Of a DNA stretch of 64,000 nt, positions 25,847 through 36,828 are shown piece after piece (position 1 is the first letter of the stretch; every line of letters begins with the position of its first letter). The DNA comes from JAMXLG01 sp963818925 (lineage in GTDB: Bacteria > Vulcanimicrobiota > Vulcanimicrobiia > Vulcanimicrobiales > Vulcanimicrobiaceae): the NCBI GenBank assembly GCA_963818925.1, contig CAWFTN010000001.1:1426001-1490000 (forward strand), in the 5' to 3' direction. A program made the position numbers and the translations under genes. Under the pieces are notes generated by a model. The model was given only the letters and a program-made list of their open reading frames with translations, was not told the DNA's origin and did not search any database.

Positions 25847-26255
25847 TATGGTGTTTGCCGGACAGAATGTGGATGTGAACGTGTTCCGTATGCTGATAGG
25901 GCGGTAAGACGCCCATGCGGATGATGAAGCCTTTTTCGTGCAGTCCGAGTGAGAGCGCGACTTTCTGAATGCCGCCCATCAAATGGTGCCAAATGTGCGC
26001 ATCGCCGAGGTTGATGTCGAGCAGCGTCGGAAACCACTTCTTGGGAATGATGACGACGTGGACTTCCCACCACGATTCGGCAGTTTCGTCGATGCGGTGC
26101 CGGAATGCGAACACTTCGTCATCTTCATAGACCACTTCATCGGCGTTCGAGCGCGTGCCGTCAAGACGCCCGCGGAACGTGTGATCCGGATCCGGTTTGT
26201 CGTAGGTGAGTTTTCCATCGCCGCGTATGAGGCGAGAGAGAGGCTGAAACGACAA
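25809..26255 (-). CDS. HIT-family protein with intact histidine triad
   Basis: 148 residues from a TTG at 26253-26255. The start was chosen because GGGAGG lies 6 bases upstream and no ATG or GTG fits. The HIT motif QHTEHVHIHILSGKHH is near residue 125. VVYEDDEVFAFRHR, VHVVIIPKKWFPTLL and GIQKVALSLGLHEKGFIIRM complete the fold. HIT proteins are nucleotide hydrolases or transferases. It is divergently paired with a paralogue (26336-26761) and co-directional with the chromate-transporter genes. Confidence 0.8.
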   Translation of the reverse strand: MSFQPLSRLIRGDGKLTYDKPDPDHTFRGRLDGTRSNADEVVYEDDEVFAFRHRIDETAESWWEVHVVIIPKKWFPTLLDINLGDAHIWHHLMGGIQKVALSLGLHEKGFIIRMGVLPPYQHTEHVHIHILSGKHHNEHVDSPLPDVE

Positions 26256-26335
26256 CGCGAACCTCCCGGGCGGAAAATGAGTTTGGAGGGACTTCTGGAA
26301 AGACAGCGCCGTCCTTTTTTTGCGGAGCACATTCG

Positions 26336-26761
26336 ATGAGCAAACATGAAGTCGCGCTGGTTGACGTGATGCTCGGCGGCCCAATTGCGTGGCCGAAGAA
26401 AGCGCAGCCCTGGAAAGACGCAATCGGCGATGCCGAGATCGTGTACGAAGATGACGACGTCGTCGCGTTTCACGAACGCGAGCCCGACCCGGCCGAGTCG
26501 CCACAGGTGCCCGGTGAAATCCGCGTGCTGGTGCTGAGCAAATGGCAGATTCCGAGTCTTCTGCATCTCGGTCAGGCCGATCATCACGTGAACGCTGCGA
26601 TGCTGCACGGCATCCAGCAAGTCGCACTCCGCTTGGGACTCAACGTCAAAGGTTTCGAAGTGCGGATGAAAGTGATGCCGCCGCTGCAACACCGGCCGCA
26701 ACTCGCATTCGAAATCCGCTCCGGGAAACCGCCCGTAAAGAGCGGCGTGTCGGGTCTGTAG
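26336..26761 (+). CDS. HIT-like paralogue lacking the histidine triad
   Basis: 141 residues. It aligns along its length with the divergent gene at 25809-26255: IVYEDDDVVAFHER, KWQIPSLL, GIQQVALRLGLNVKGFEVRM, then PPLQHRPQLAFEIRSGK. Where its partner has HVHIHI it has QLAFEI, so all three catalytic histidines are missing. A regulatory or heterodimer role is possible but not shown. It lies 5 bases before the DyP peroxidase gene and probably shares its transcript. Confidence 0.7.
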   Translation: MSKHEVALVDVMLGGPIAWPKKAQPWKDAIGDAEIVYEDDDVVAFHEREPDPAESPQVPGEIRVLVLSKWQIPSLLHLGQADHHVNAAMLHGIQQVALRLGLNVKGFEVRMKVMPPLQHRPQLAFEIRSGKPPVKSGVSGL

Positions 26762-26766
26762 CGGCG

Positions 26767-27678
26767 ATGAACCCACAAACGGCGATCTTCGCTCTCGGCG
26801 ACGCCTCCTATATCTATCTCGAGTTCGCGATGCTGCCCGGTATCGAGCCGCGCAAGCTCGTTGAAGCGGCGGCAAACATCCACGAGCCGCGCACCACGGT
26901 CGGCGGCGTCAACTTCGCTGTCGGCATTCGCCCGTCGTTGTGGCGCCCGCTCTCACCAGATGCCACGCCGAGCGATGCGCGCGATTTCGATCGTCCGTAT
27001 GTCGGTCCTGACGGCTTTACGATGCCGGCAACGCAGTGCGATCTCTGGTTGTATTTGAGCGGCGCATCATACGATATCGTGTGGCAGAGCGCGCGCGGCG
27101 CGATTGAGGCACTTCGCGCCATCGCTGCGCTCGCAAGAGACATCGACGGCTGGTCCTACAAACACAGTCGCGATCTCACTGGATTCGAAGACGGCACGGA
27201 AAACCCGAGCTTGATGCAGGCGCCCGAAGTCGCGCTGGTTCCGGCCGGCGAACCGGGCGAAGGCGCAAGCATTCTTCTTTTTCAAAAGTGGCGACATGAA
27301 TCAACGTGGGAAGCGTTGAGCACGAAACAACAAGAGCTCGCGATGGGACGCACCAAAGCCGAGAGCATCGAATTCCCTGAAGACCAAATGCCCGACGATT
27401 CGCACGTATCACGCGCGAAAGACGTCGTCGACGGCGAGGAGCGCAAAATCTTTCGCCGCAACACGCCGTACGGCAACGTGCGTGAATTCGGAACGGTGTT
27501 CGTCGGTTTCAGCGCGCAGCAATCACGACTTGACCGCATGCTCGTGCGAATGGCCGGAATCGAAGGCGGCATTCGCGACGCGCTCACGCGCTACACCACG
27601 CCAATTTCGGGCGCGTATTATGTGGTTCCGTCGATCACCGCATTGATGCGATTTTCAAAGGAGACAGGCCCGGGCTAA
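26767..27678 (+). CDS. DyP-type haem peroxidase
   Basis: 303 residues from ATG 26767. The diagnostic GFEDGTENP contains the distal Asp. The proximal haem His is likely in DDSHVSRAKDVVDG and the distal Arg in KIFRRNTPYGNV. There is no Tat signal, so it should be cytoplasmic or encapsulated. It reduces hydrogen peroxide with dyes or other electron donors. Its context beside an unusual HIT pair is not typical of this family. Confidence 0.92.
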   Translation: MNPQTAIFALGDASYIYLEFAMLPGIEPRKLVEAAANIHEPRTTVGGVNFAVGIRPSLWRPLSPDATPSDARDFDRPYVGPDGFTMPATQCDLWLYLSGASYDIVWQSARGAIEALRAIAALARDIDGWSYKHSRDLTGFEDGTENPSLMQAPEVALVPAGEPGEGASILLFQKWRHESTWEALSTKQQELAMGRTKAESIEFPEDQMPDDSHVSRAKDVVDGEERKIFRRNTPYGNVREFGTVFVGFSAQQSRLDRMLVRMAGIEGGIRDALTRYTTPISGAYYVVPSITALMRFSKETGPG

Positions 27679-27863
27679 CCAGCGTCTCAGGGTAATAGAA
27701 AACGCACTGCGATTTCGTTTGACAAAGCCGGTCTTTTGCAGAAAGAGCAACGAACTGCGCGTTTGTTGCAACTCCGGAATACTGCCTACTACCCTGTTCG
27801 TCCGGGACGCCGTTTGAACGGCCGTTCGACTGCGCCGTTAGGCGTTTCGGAGAAAGGCACTCC

Positions 27864-29438
27864 ATGCGGTTTCGCAACAGTATCGCGACGCTCGGGATTG
27901 TGTTTGCGCTCGGGCTCAGCGCGTGCAGCGGGGGTGGAGGCACATCATCTGGACCGCTACCGCAAGGCCCGTCCAACCCGACCAATCCGCCGAATGCGTC
28001 TTCGGCTTCCTACACGTTGAGCAGCGCTGCGGCTTCGTACGCGATCCCCACCGTCGGCGGTTATACGGGATCATTCGCGTTTCCGGCTTCGCAAGTGCAA
28101 CCTAATACTACGCTCACGCTTACGAGCTCATTGCCGAACGCCTCGAACGCGCTTTCGGTTCAAACGCTTCGCGCGCAATCGACCGGCCAACTGAATATCT
28201 ACTTCATCGCTACGATATCCGTGAGCAAAAACGTTATTCTCAGCGGCTTTCCCGGCGTCACCGTGACCCTTCCGAGCAACGTAAACACCGCCGGTCAGCA
28301 GTTCTTCGTTGCTATCCAAAAACCGCAGGCAAACCCGGGAACCTTTGAGACATTCCGAACCGAAGGTCCCGCAATAGTTAGTGGACATACGCTTAAGATT
28401 CCGGCCTCACTAAATCCGCTTACGATAAATGCCGGAACGGTTTTCCAGGTTTTACTCTATTCGATCACGCCGGTGCATGCAGCACAGGGGCTTTGGGTCG
28501 CCAACGGCACCAACGTTCTCGAGTTCGTCCAATCTCAATTACCGCTCGGCTTCAATGACATCGCGCCTGCACTCACGCTGAACAGCACGGTCTTCGGCGC
28601 ACCGCAAGGCGTACAGTTCGATGTTGCCGGCGATCTATGGGTTATCGACGGCGGTGCTGGCTCGACGCCGCCTTCACTTTATATGTTCACGCCGGCGCAA
28701 CTCAGCGCGCTCCATACGAGTCCGAATCAATCGCCGGCAGTAACGCTGCGCTCCCACTCGTTCACCTTCATTCAGCAAGCGGTATTCGACCAACGTAACG
28801 ATTTGTGGGTCACCGACAACGGCAGCAACGCGCTCTACGAGTTCACGCCTGCGCAATTGGCTACCGGAGGCGCGAACATCACGCCGCATACGACGATTGT
28901 TTCCTCTCCGGCGTTTAACGGGCCGCTCGGAATCGCGTTCGGCCGAACCGGCCATCTGTGGATTGCAAACAACGCGGCCACGACGATCTACGGCTTCGAT
29001 CCGACGCAACTGCCCTCCAGCGGAACGCATACGCTCACGCCGCACGTCATCCTCTCCGACAACGGGCACGGATCGATCCAGGGACCATGGGCTCTCGTCT
29101 TCGACACCGCAGGCAACCTCTGGTCCAGCAATGCCAACGCTCCGAACACAATCGCTGAATTCGCGAGCGCGAGCTTAGGTGCAAGCGGTAAGCCAAATCC
29201 CGCCGTCATCATCTCGCGGGTACTCGACGGCGGGTTTATAACGCTCGTATCGCCGAATGGGCTCGCCTTCGATAACGTCGGCGATCTCGCTGCGGTCAGT
29301 TCGCTTTCACCGTTCGGCGTGCCGATGTACGGCCCGGCGCAGCTAAAGACCGGACCGATTGTTCCGGACGTGTTCATTGTCGGCACGAAGACGACGCTGA
29401 ACGCGCCCGCGGGTAACGAATTCGGTCCGCTCCACTAG
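27864..29438 (+). CDS. Lipoprotein with NHL-like beta-propeller repeats
   Basis: 524 residues. The lipoprotein signal MRFRNSIATLGIVFALGLSA precedes Cys (lipobox LSAC), then Ser/Gly/Pro/Asn linkers. From about residue 205 there are recurring blade-like units: GLWVANGTNVLEF, DLWVIDGGAG, DLWVTDNGSNALYEF, HLWIANNAATTIYGF and NLWSSNANAPN, the NHL/SMP-30 propeller pattern. Probably exported and anchored to a membrane face; ligand unknown. A strong terminator follows. Confidence 0.75.
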   Translation: MRFRNSIATLGIVFALGLSACSGGGGTSSGPLPQGPSNPTNPPNASSASYTLSSAAASYAIPTVGGYTGSFAFPASQVQPNTTLTLTSSLPNASNALSVQTLRAQSTGQLNIYFIATISVSKNVILSGFPGVTVTLPSNVNTAGQQFFVAIQKPQANPGTFETFRTEGPAIVSGHTLKIPASLNPLTINAGTVFQVLLYSITPVHAAQGLWVANGTNVLEFVQSQLPLGFNDIAPALTLNSTVFGAPQGVQFDVAGDLWVIDGGAGSTPPSLYMFTPAQLSALHTSPNQSPAVTLRSHSFTFIQQAVFDQRNDLWVTDNGSNALYEFTPAQLATGGANITPHTTIVSSPAFNGPLGIAFGRTGHLWIANNAATTIYGFDPTQLPSSGTHTLTPHVILSDNGHGSIQGPWALVFDTAGNLWSSNANAPNTIAEFASASLGASGKPNPAVIISRVLDGGFITLVSPNGLAFDNVGDLAAVSSLSPFGVPMYGPAQLKTGPIVPDVFIVGTKTTLNAPAGNEFGPLH

Positions 29439-29450
29439 GACGCAACGCTC

Positions 29451-29482
29451 GAGAGGCGGAGGTAAACTCCGCCTCTCTTTTC
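29451..29482 (+). terminator. Intrinsic terminator after the propeller lipoprotein
   Basis: An 11-bp perfect stem GAGAGGCGGAG/CTCCGCCTCTC (29451-29461 with 29467-29477) with loop GTAAA is followed by TTTT. It ends the plus-strand unit 12 bases past its stop. Confidence 0.9.
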
Positions 29483-29717
29483 ACACTTTCGGTCCGAAGT
29501 CTCGTTCCGCAAGTTTTGCGAGATTCTGGACGACGAGAATCGCAATGACCGTGATGATCACGGCGTAGATCAATTCGGCCCAGACGCCGCTTCCCGGTTT
29601 CAAAAAAATTGCAATGCAATCCGAGATAAACTTATTCCACGCACCCGCCGCAATGAGACCGAAGGCGACCGTTGCGAGCGAGATCATCGTGCCAAGATAG
29701 GACGGCTTGACTTCCAT
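29481..29717 (-). CDS. Small two-helix membrane protein, DUF5654-like
   Basis: 78 residues with two hydrophobic helices (YLGTMISLATVAFGLIAAGA and ELIYAVIITVIAILVVQNLA) and a polar middle with AWNKFISDCIAIF, a layout seen in DUF5654 proteins. It has a clear AGGAG site 6 bases before ATG 29715-29717. Function unknown. Its stop abuts the plus-strand terminator. Confidence 0.65.
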   Translation of the reverse strand: MEVKPSYLGTMISLATVAFGLIAAGAWNKFISDCIAIFLKPGSGVWAELIYAVIITVIAILVVQNLAKLAERDFGPKV

Positions 29718-29742
29718 TCACAGCTCCTCGTGACGCTTGGCG

Positions 29743-29779
29743 GCAAATAAAAAGAGCCCGAAGGATTCCCTTCGGGCTC
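29743..29779 (-). terminator. Intrinsic terminator after the beta-lactamase-like gene
   Basis: GAGCCCGAAGG/CCTTCGGGCTC (29754-29764 with 29769-29779) closes on ATTC; on the minus strand it is followed by TTTTTATTT. It stops transcription from 31057 toward 29903. The 120 bases between it and 29903 show nothing else recognisable. Confidence 0.9.
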
Positions 29780-29902
29780 GTCTTCCGATTTCCGTTACGC
29801 TGCGTTAGGCCGCCAACGCCTGCCACCTGTCGACAATTTGCCGGCTGGCGCGGCGCACTGTATCGGCACGTGCATTTGCATTATTCGCAACGATAACGAT
29901 TG

Positions 29903-31057
29903 TCATGGCGCGAACGGAATGTTCGAAGGCGTGAAGATGCGCGCGATGTCGCGAAAGATGGCATTCGCCACACCGGGAAACGGCTTATCGCGTTGCAGCG
30001 GCACCCAGGCTACGATCGTGAGATCTTTCGACGGGAAGTAGTAGTTAGCGGTGTTGTAACCGGGAAGGCCACCGGTATATCCGTACCAGCCGGCGCTGCA
30101 TCCTGCGCCGAGACCGAACGACATGTCGGATTCACCCGTCGGTATGCAATCCATACGTGCACGCTGTGTTGCGACGCCGTTCGTCTTTCCGGTGACCCAG
30201 AGTTTCGTCCAGCGTTTTATATCCGCCATGTCGGAGATCATCTCGCCGGCCGACCCCATCAGCGACACGGGAATCGTGTTGCTGACGTCTTTCCACTCAT
30301 TGCGTTTGTTGAGACCGTATCCGTGCGCCCACGGATCGGGCATCGCTTGCGTCGACGGGTAACTCGTTTGCGTCAATCGGAACGGCACGAGTAGGCGCGT
30401 TCGAATCTCGTCCGAGACGGTGTGTTTCGTGAGGACCTCAATGATGAGCCCGAGAATCAAATAATTCGTATTCGTGTACCGGTACGACGTACCGGGCGCG
30501 AAGTACGGCTTCTGCTTCGCAGCCCATGCGACGAGCGTGCGCGGATTGAACGTCATCGTCGGCGGGAGCGGATCGATGCGGTTGATTTCGGGCGTGTCGT
30601 ACGCCTCGAAGAGCCCGCTGCGCATTTGACACACTTCGCGAACGGTAATGTTCTTCGCATTCGGGATCGCAACGCCGAGATTGAACCGGCTGAGCGGATC
30701 GTCGAGACGCAGCTTACCTTCGTCGACGAGCTGCAAGAGGACGCTGATCACGAAGGTCTTGGTGTTACTGCCGATGCGAAAATGATCGTCCGGTGAAAGT
30801 GCCGTGCGCCTCGCGAGGTTCGCGTATCCGAACGCGCGCACGTACGACCGGTCGTGATCCCACACGCCGACGAGCACGGCGGGCACCGGCGTAACGCCGC
30901 CGTAGATTTTGCGTTCCTTTTCAACCGCATTGACTATGGCAGCTTGGATCGACGGGCTCAACGATGGAGCAGCGATGCCGGGCCGCGCAAACGCAAAGAG
31001 CGAGGCGCCGCAGCATAGGACTACCGTTGCGAACAAACGCACGAGGGCATGGTTCAT
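29903..31057 (-). CDS. Secreted serine hydrolase of the beta-lactamase / DD-peptidase fold
   Basis: 384 residues with a signal peptide ending near FARPGIAA. The active-site set is visible: SxxK as IGSNTKTFVIS (about residue 97), YxN as SYRYTNTNYLILG, and the third-strand triad replaced by YTGGLPGYN. This is the class C / Pab87-type family of serine hydrolases, including D-alanyl-D-alanine carboxypeptidases and esterases. Whether it hydrolyses beta-lactams cannot be told. The ribosome binding site GGGAGG lies 8 bases upstream, and a terminator follows. Confidence 0.85.
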   Translation of the reverse strand: MNHALVRLFATVVLCCGASLFAFARPGIAAPSLSPSIQAAIVNAVEKERKIYGGVTPVPAVLVGVWDHDRSYVRAFGYANLARRTALSPDDHFRIGSNTKTFVISVLLQLVDEGKLRLDDPLSRFNLGVAIPNAKNITVREVCQMRSGLFEAYDTPEINRIDPLPPTMTFNPRTLVAWAAKQKPYFAPGTSYRYTNTNYLILGLIIEVLTKHTVSDEIRTRLLVPFRLTQTSYPSTQAMPDPWAHGYGLNKRNEWKDVSNTIPVSLMGSAGEMISDMADIKRWTKLWVTGKTNGVATQRARMDCIPTGESDMSFGLGAGCSAGWYGYTGGLPGYNTANYYFPSKDLTIVAWVPLQRDKPFPGVANAIFRDIARIFTPSNIPFAP

Positions 31058-31127
31058 TCAAGCATCCTCCCTTAGCGACAGCCTGCCAGAATGACCAGCT
31101 CGGTGCTATCCTAGAACTGCATCTCGA

Positions 31128-31163
31128 ACGAAAAAGAAAAGCCCGAAGCACGTGCTTCGGGCT
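31128..31163 (-). terminator. Intrinsic terminator of the str operon, after rpsJ
   Basis: A perfect palindrome AGCCCGAAGCAC/GTGCTTCGGGCT (31140-31163) is followed on the minus strand by TTTTCTTTTTC. It lies 20 bases past the rpsJ stop and so marks the end of the str operon. This supports a real break between rpsJ and rplC. Confidence 0.92.
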
Positions 31164-31183
31164 CATCCACTCAACCGTTTTCT

Positions 31184-31492
31184 TTAGGCTTTGAGTTCGA
31201 TGTCGACGCCGGCCGGCAGATCGAGATGCATCAGCGCATCCATCGTCTTCGGCGACGCCTGGAGGATATCGATGAGACGCTTGTGCGTGCGCATCTCGAA
31301 GTGCTCGCGCGATTTCTTGTCGTTATTCGTCGAACGCTGCACGCAGAACCGGTTGATTTCGGTCGGCAACGGAACGGGGCCGCTCACAAATGCGCCCGTG
31401 CGCTTCGCCGTCTCGACGATACGCTCGGCGCTTTGGTCGAGCACCTTGTGATCAAACGCCTTCAACCGAATGCGAATCTTTTGCTTAGCCAT
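31184..31492 (-). CDS. rpsJ: 30S ribosomal protein S10
   Basis: 102 residues beginning MAKQKIRIRLKAFDHKVLDQ, with SGPVPLPTEINRFCVQRSTN, the FEMRTHKRLIDI strand and the C-terminal LDLPAGVDIELKA. It is a component of the 30S head and the NusB partner in antitermination. It normally opens the S10 operon; here it closes the str operon, followed by a terminator instead of rplC. Confidence 0.98.
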   Translation of the reverse strand: MAKQKIRIRLKAFDHKVLDQSAERIVETAKRTGAFVSGPVPLPTEINRFCVQRSTNNDKKSREHFEMRTHKRLIDILQASPKTMDALMHLDLPAGVDIELKA

Positions 31493-31525
31493 CTCTCTCT
31501 ATCCTAAATTTTCAAAGAACGAACT

Positions 31526-31547
31526 CAAAAATGTCCCGCACGGGGAC
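31526..31547 (-). terminator. Possible attenuator between tuf and rpsJ
   Basis: On the minus strand GTCCCCGTGCGGGAC (31533-31547) forms a short stem followed by ATTTTTG (31526-31532). As an intrinsic terminator it is weak (5 bp), so it may only reduce rpsJ transcription relative to tuf. Confidence 0.45.
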
Positions 31548-31553
31548 AGTCGA

Positions 31554-31577
31554 GGGGCAGTCTATCATGACTGCCCC
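31554..31577 (-). promoter_or_regulatory. Hairpin between tuf and rpsJ
   Basis: GGGGCAGT (31554-31561) and ACTGCCCC (31570-31577) form an 8-bp stem 13 bases past the tuf stop, just ahead of the possible attenuator. It might be a processing site or 3' end protector for tuf mRNA. Confidence 0.45.
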
Positions 31578-31590
31578 GTCGTTGTCTATG

Positions 31591-32790
<1,200 letters not shown>

Positions 32791-32819
32791 TTTTGTTTAT
32801 TGCTTTCCTCGTCTAATAT

Positions 32820-32840
32820 CCGTCGATGAAATCTCGACGG
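32820..32840 (-). promoter_or_regulatory. Hairpin in the fusA-tuf spacer
   Basis: CCGTCGA (32820-32826) and TCGACGG (32834-32840) are perfectly complementary around a 7-base loop, 30 bases before the tuf start. The 117-base fusA-tuf spacer may hold an internal promoter or an RNase site; no clear -35/-10 pair was seen. A second palindrome (32893-32911) overlaps the fusA stop. Confidence 0.35.
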
Positions 32841-32907
32841 CTGTAGCCTATGTTGTTTGAAGAACTCAGCTTATTGCCGCCGAGTGGTTTTTGTAACTGT
32901 GACGCAG

Positions 32908-35010
<2,103 letters not shown>

Positions 35011-35034
35011 CTTAAAAATCTCTAGGGGTTTGGA

Positions 35035-35505
35035 TTACCAACGGTAGTGGGCGAAAGCCTTATTGGCTTCAGCCATCTTGTGCGTGTCTTCGCGCTTTTT
35101 GATCGTCGCGCCGGTGTTGTTCGACGCGTCCATCAGTTCGCCGGCGAGCTTCTCTTCGAACGAACGGCCGCCGCGCGAACGCGCGTAGCCAATCAGCCAC
35201 CGCATCGCCATTGCCTGACGGCGGTCCGGACGGACTTCCATCGGCACCTGGTACGTCGCACCGCCGACGCGGCGCGGACGCACTTCGACGAGCGGCATCG
35301 CATTCGAAAGCGCTTGCTGGAACACTTCGTACGGATCCCGACCGGTCTTCTCGGCGATAATGTCGAGCGCGCCGTACGTGACCTGTTCGGCCGTCGACTT
35401 CTTGCCGTCGAGCATCACTTTGTTGATGAAGCGCGACAGAATCTTCGAATTGTACTTCGAATCGGGCAGAATCTGCCGCTTGGGAGCGGGACCTTTACGA
35501 GGCAT
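35035..35505 (-). CDS. rpsG: 30S ribosomal protein S7
   Basis: 156 residues of standard length, with MPRKGPAPKRQILPDSKYNS, the VRPRRVGGATYQVPMEVRPD beta-ribbon and the C-terminal KREDTHKMAEANKAFAHYRW. It initiates 30S head assembly, and in E. coli it autoregulates the str operon through the rpsL-rpsG spacer. The spacer here is only 28 bases, so that mechanism is unlikely. Confidence 0.98.
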   Translation of the reverse strand: MPRKGPAPKRQILPDSKYNSKILSRFINKVMLDGKKSTAEQVTYGALDIIAEKTGRDPYEVFQQALSNAMPLVEVRPRRVGGATYQVPMEVRPDRRQAMAMRWLIGYARSRGGRSFEEKLAGELMDASNNTGATIKKREDTHKMAEANKAFAHYRW

Positions 35506-35533
35506 TGCTGTTCAGTGTTCCTTTTACTTCTTC

Positions 35534-35974
35534 TTACTTCTTCGTTACGCGCTTGGCGCCGTATTTCGAGCGGCCTTGCTTGCGGTTCGCCGTACCGGCG
35601 GTATCGAGCGTGCCACGGATGATATGGTAACGAACGCCGGGGAGATCTTTGACGCGGCCGCCGCGCACGAGCACGACAGAGTGCTCTTGGAGGTTGTGGC
35701 CGATGCCGGGGATGTACGCCGTGACCTCTTCACCATTGGTCAAACGGACACGAGCGACTTTACGGAGGGCCGAGTTCGGCTTCTTCGGCGTGACGGTCTT
35801 GACTTGCGTGCAAACGCCGCGACGCTGCGGGTTGCCCTTGACTTCAAACGACCGCGTCGGAAGATCCGGGTGGCCCGGCTTCGGTCCAGTGAGGATCACG
35901 CGGAACGCGCGGGTCTTGACCTTCTTCTCCGTCTTCGCTCGGCCCCTACGGACCAGCTGGTTGATGGTAGGCAA
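35534..35974 (-). CDS. rpsL: 30S ribosomal protein S12 with an insertion
   Basis: 146 residues against about 124. It begins MPTINQLVRRGRAKTEKK, then has roughly 20 extra residues (around 20-44, with LTGPKPGHPDLPTRSFEVKG) before NPQRRGVCTQVKTVTPKKPN, where the first residue is usually Cys. The decoding loop PKKPNSALRK has the wild-type Lys of streptomycin-sensitive proteins. C-terminal RVKDLPGVRYHIIRGTLD is normal. It is the first gene of the str operon. Confidence 0.97.
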   Translation of the reverse strand: MPTINQLVRRGRAKTEKKVKTRAFRVILTGPKPGHPDLPTRSFEVKGNPQRRGVCTQVKTVTPKKPNSALRKVARVRLTNGEEVTAYIPGIGHNLQEHSVVLVRGGRVKDLPGVRYHIIRGTLDTAGTANRKQGRSKYGAKRVTKK

Positions 35975-36012
35975 ACTGTGCTCCCAAATCTCTGCTTATT
36001 AACACACACAAA

Positions 36013-36027
36013 GTCGGCCGCACCGAC
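36013..36027 (-). promoter_or_regulatory. Short leader hairpin before rpsL
   Basis: GTCGG (36013-36017) pairs with CCGAC (36023-36027), 39 bases upstream of the rpsL start and downstream of the promoter. It might be a leader element; no U-tract adjoins it. Confidence 0.3.
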
Positions 36028-36047
36028 GGGTGGGCCTGAACTACGGC

Positions 36048-36076
36048 AGTATAGCAGGGAGGATGGGGCGCGTCAA
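36048..36076 (-). promoter_or_regulatory. Sigma-70-type promoter of the str operon
   Basis: On the minus strand TTGACG (36071-36076), a 17-base spacer and TATACT (36048-36053) match consensus at 5/6 and 5/6. The -35 box overlaps the stop codon of the upstream gene. Transcription would start near 36040, leaving a leader of about 65 bases before rpsL. Confidence 0.8.
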
Positions 36077-36786
36077 TGCGAGGTTTGGCTGGTCTGCGGA
36101 GCCATAGAATCAGAGAGAATCCGCAGTTCTACGTTTGTATCGCCCTGGTTGGAATCGCGTTGCAAGCTGGTTGCGGTCTTCACGTAATCGGGGATCTCGA
36201 GCGCCGCGTCATAGCGTATCGTTCCGGTCGTATGCGACGTGGAACTAAGCGCTTTCATGGTCCGGTCGACCGCGATCGTCAATACCTTTCCGTCGTTCTT
36301 TGTCACGGTGTAGTCATTGTCGATCTTGGCGTTGTCCGAGGGCACCTGGACGTGCCAGTGTCCGCCATCCGGGCTCTCCGGATAAAAGTAGCGACCGACG
36401 TACTGAAGCAGCACCGTCTCTTCCGGCGTTGCCGAGAGGCTCTGGTCGCAGATTACACTCTGGGACTTCCCGTACACCGCACAGCGGACGGTCTGCATAT
36501 CGCGTAGCTCGCGGTCGACATGCTCGGTCACGTCGACAACCATGCCGCCATCGCCGGTCGCGCGGATAACATCCATCTTGATCGTTCCGGTACGGCCGCT
36601 CGTACCGAAGGTCGAATTTTCCATTACCATGCCGCCCAGAGAACCGCCGCCCATCGACGGCGCGCTTCCAAAACCGCGCGAGTCTATCGCGAAGTGGTAG
36701 ACGACAGTCCGCACCGGCACGTCCGCGCGTGCGACGACCGCCGAACCGGCGAGGAGCAATGTAAGAATGGGATAGGCGACGTTCAT
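36073..36786 (-). CDS. Secreted protein of unknown function
   Basis: 237 residues. A signal peptide (MNVAYPILTLLLAGSAVVAR, then AD) is followed by a Gly/Ser/Met-rich segment and beta-strand-like stretches with two Cys (VRCAVYG and VICDQS). No known domain was recognised. Its stop codon overlaps the str promoter, so its own transcript must end close to that promoter or read into the ribosomal genes. Confidence 0.65.
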   Translation of the reverse strand: MNVAYPILTLLLAGSAVVARADVPVRTVVYHFAIDSRGFGSAPSMGGGSLGGMVMENSTFGTSGRTGTIKMDVIRATGDGGMVVDVTEHVDRELRDMQTVRCAVYGKSQSVICDQSLSATPEETVLLQYVGRYFYPESPDGGHWHVQVPSDNAKIDNDYTVTKNDGKVLTIAVDRTMKALSSTSHTTGTIRYDAALEIPDYVKTATSLQRDSNQGDTNVELRILSDSMAPQTSQTSH

Positions 36787-36828
36787 GATGCTCCCGCTTA
36801 TGCGGCATAGCGCCCGCTCCCTTGGGCC

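Noticed and set aside
27719..27724. TTGACA before the propeller lipoprotein gene as a promoter
   Set aside because: No acceptable -10 hexamer lies 15-19 bases downstream (AAAGAG at 17).
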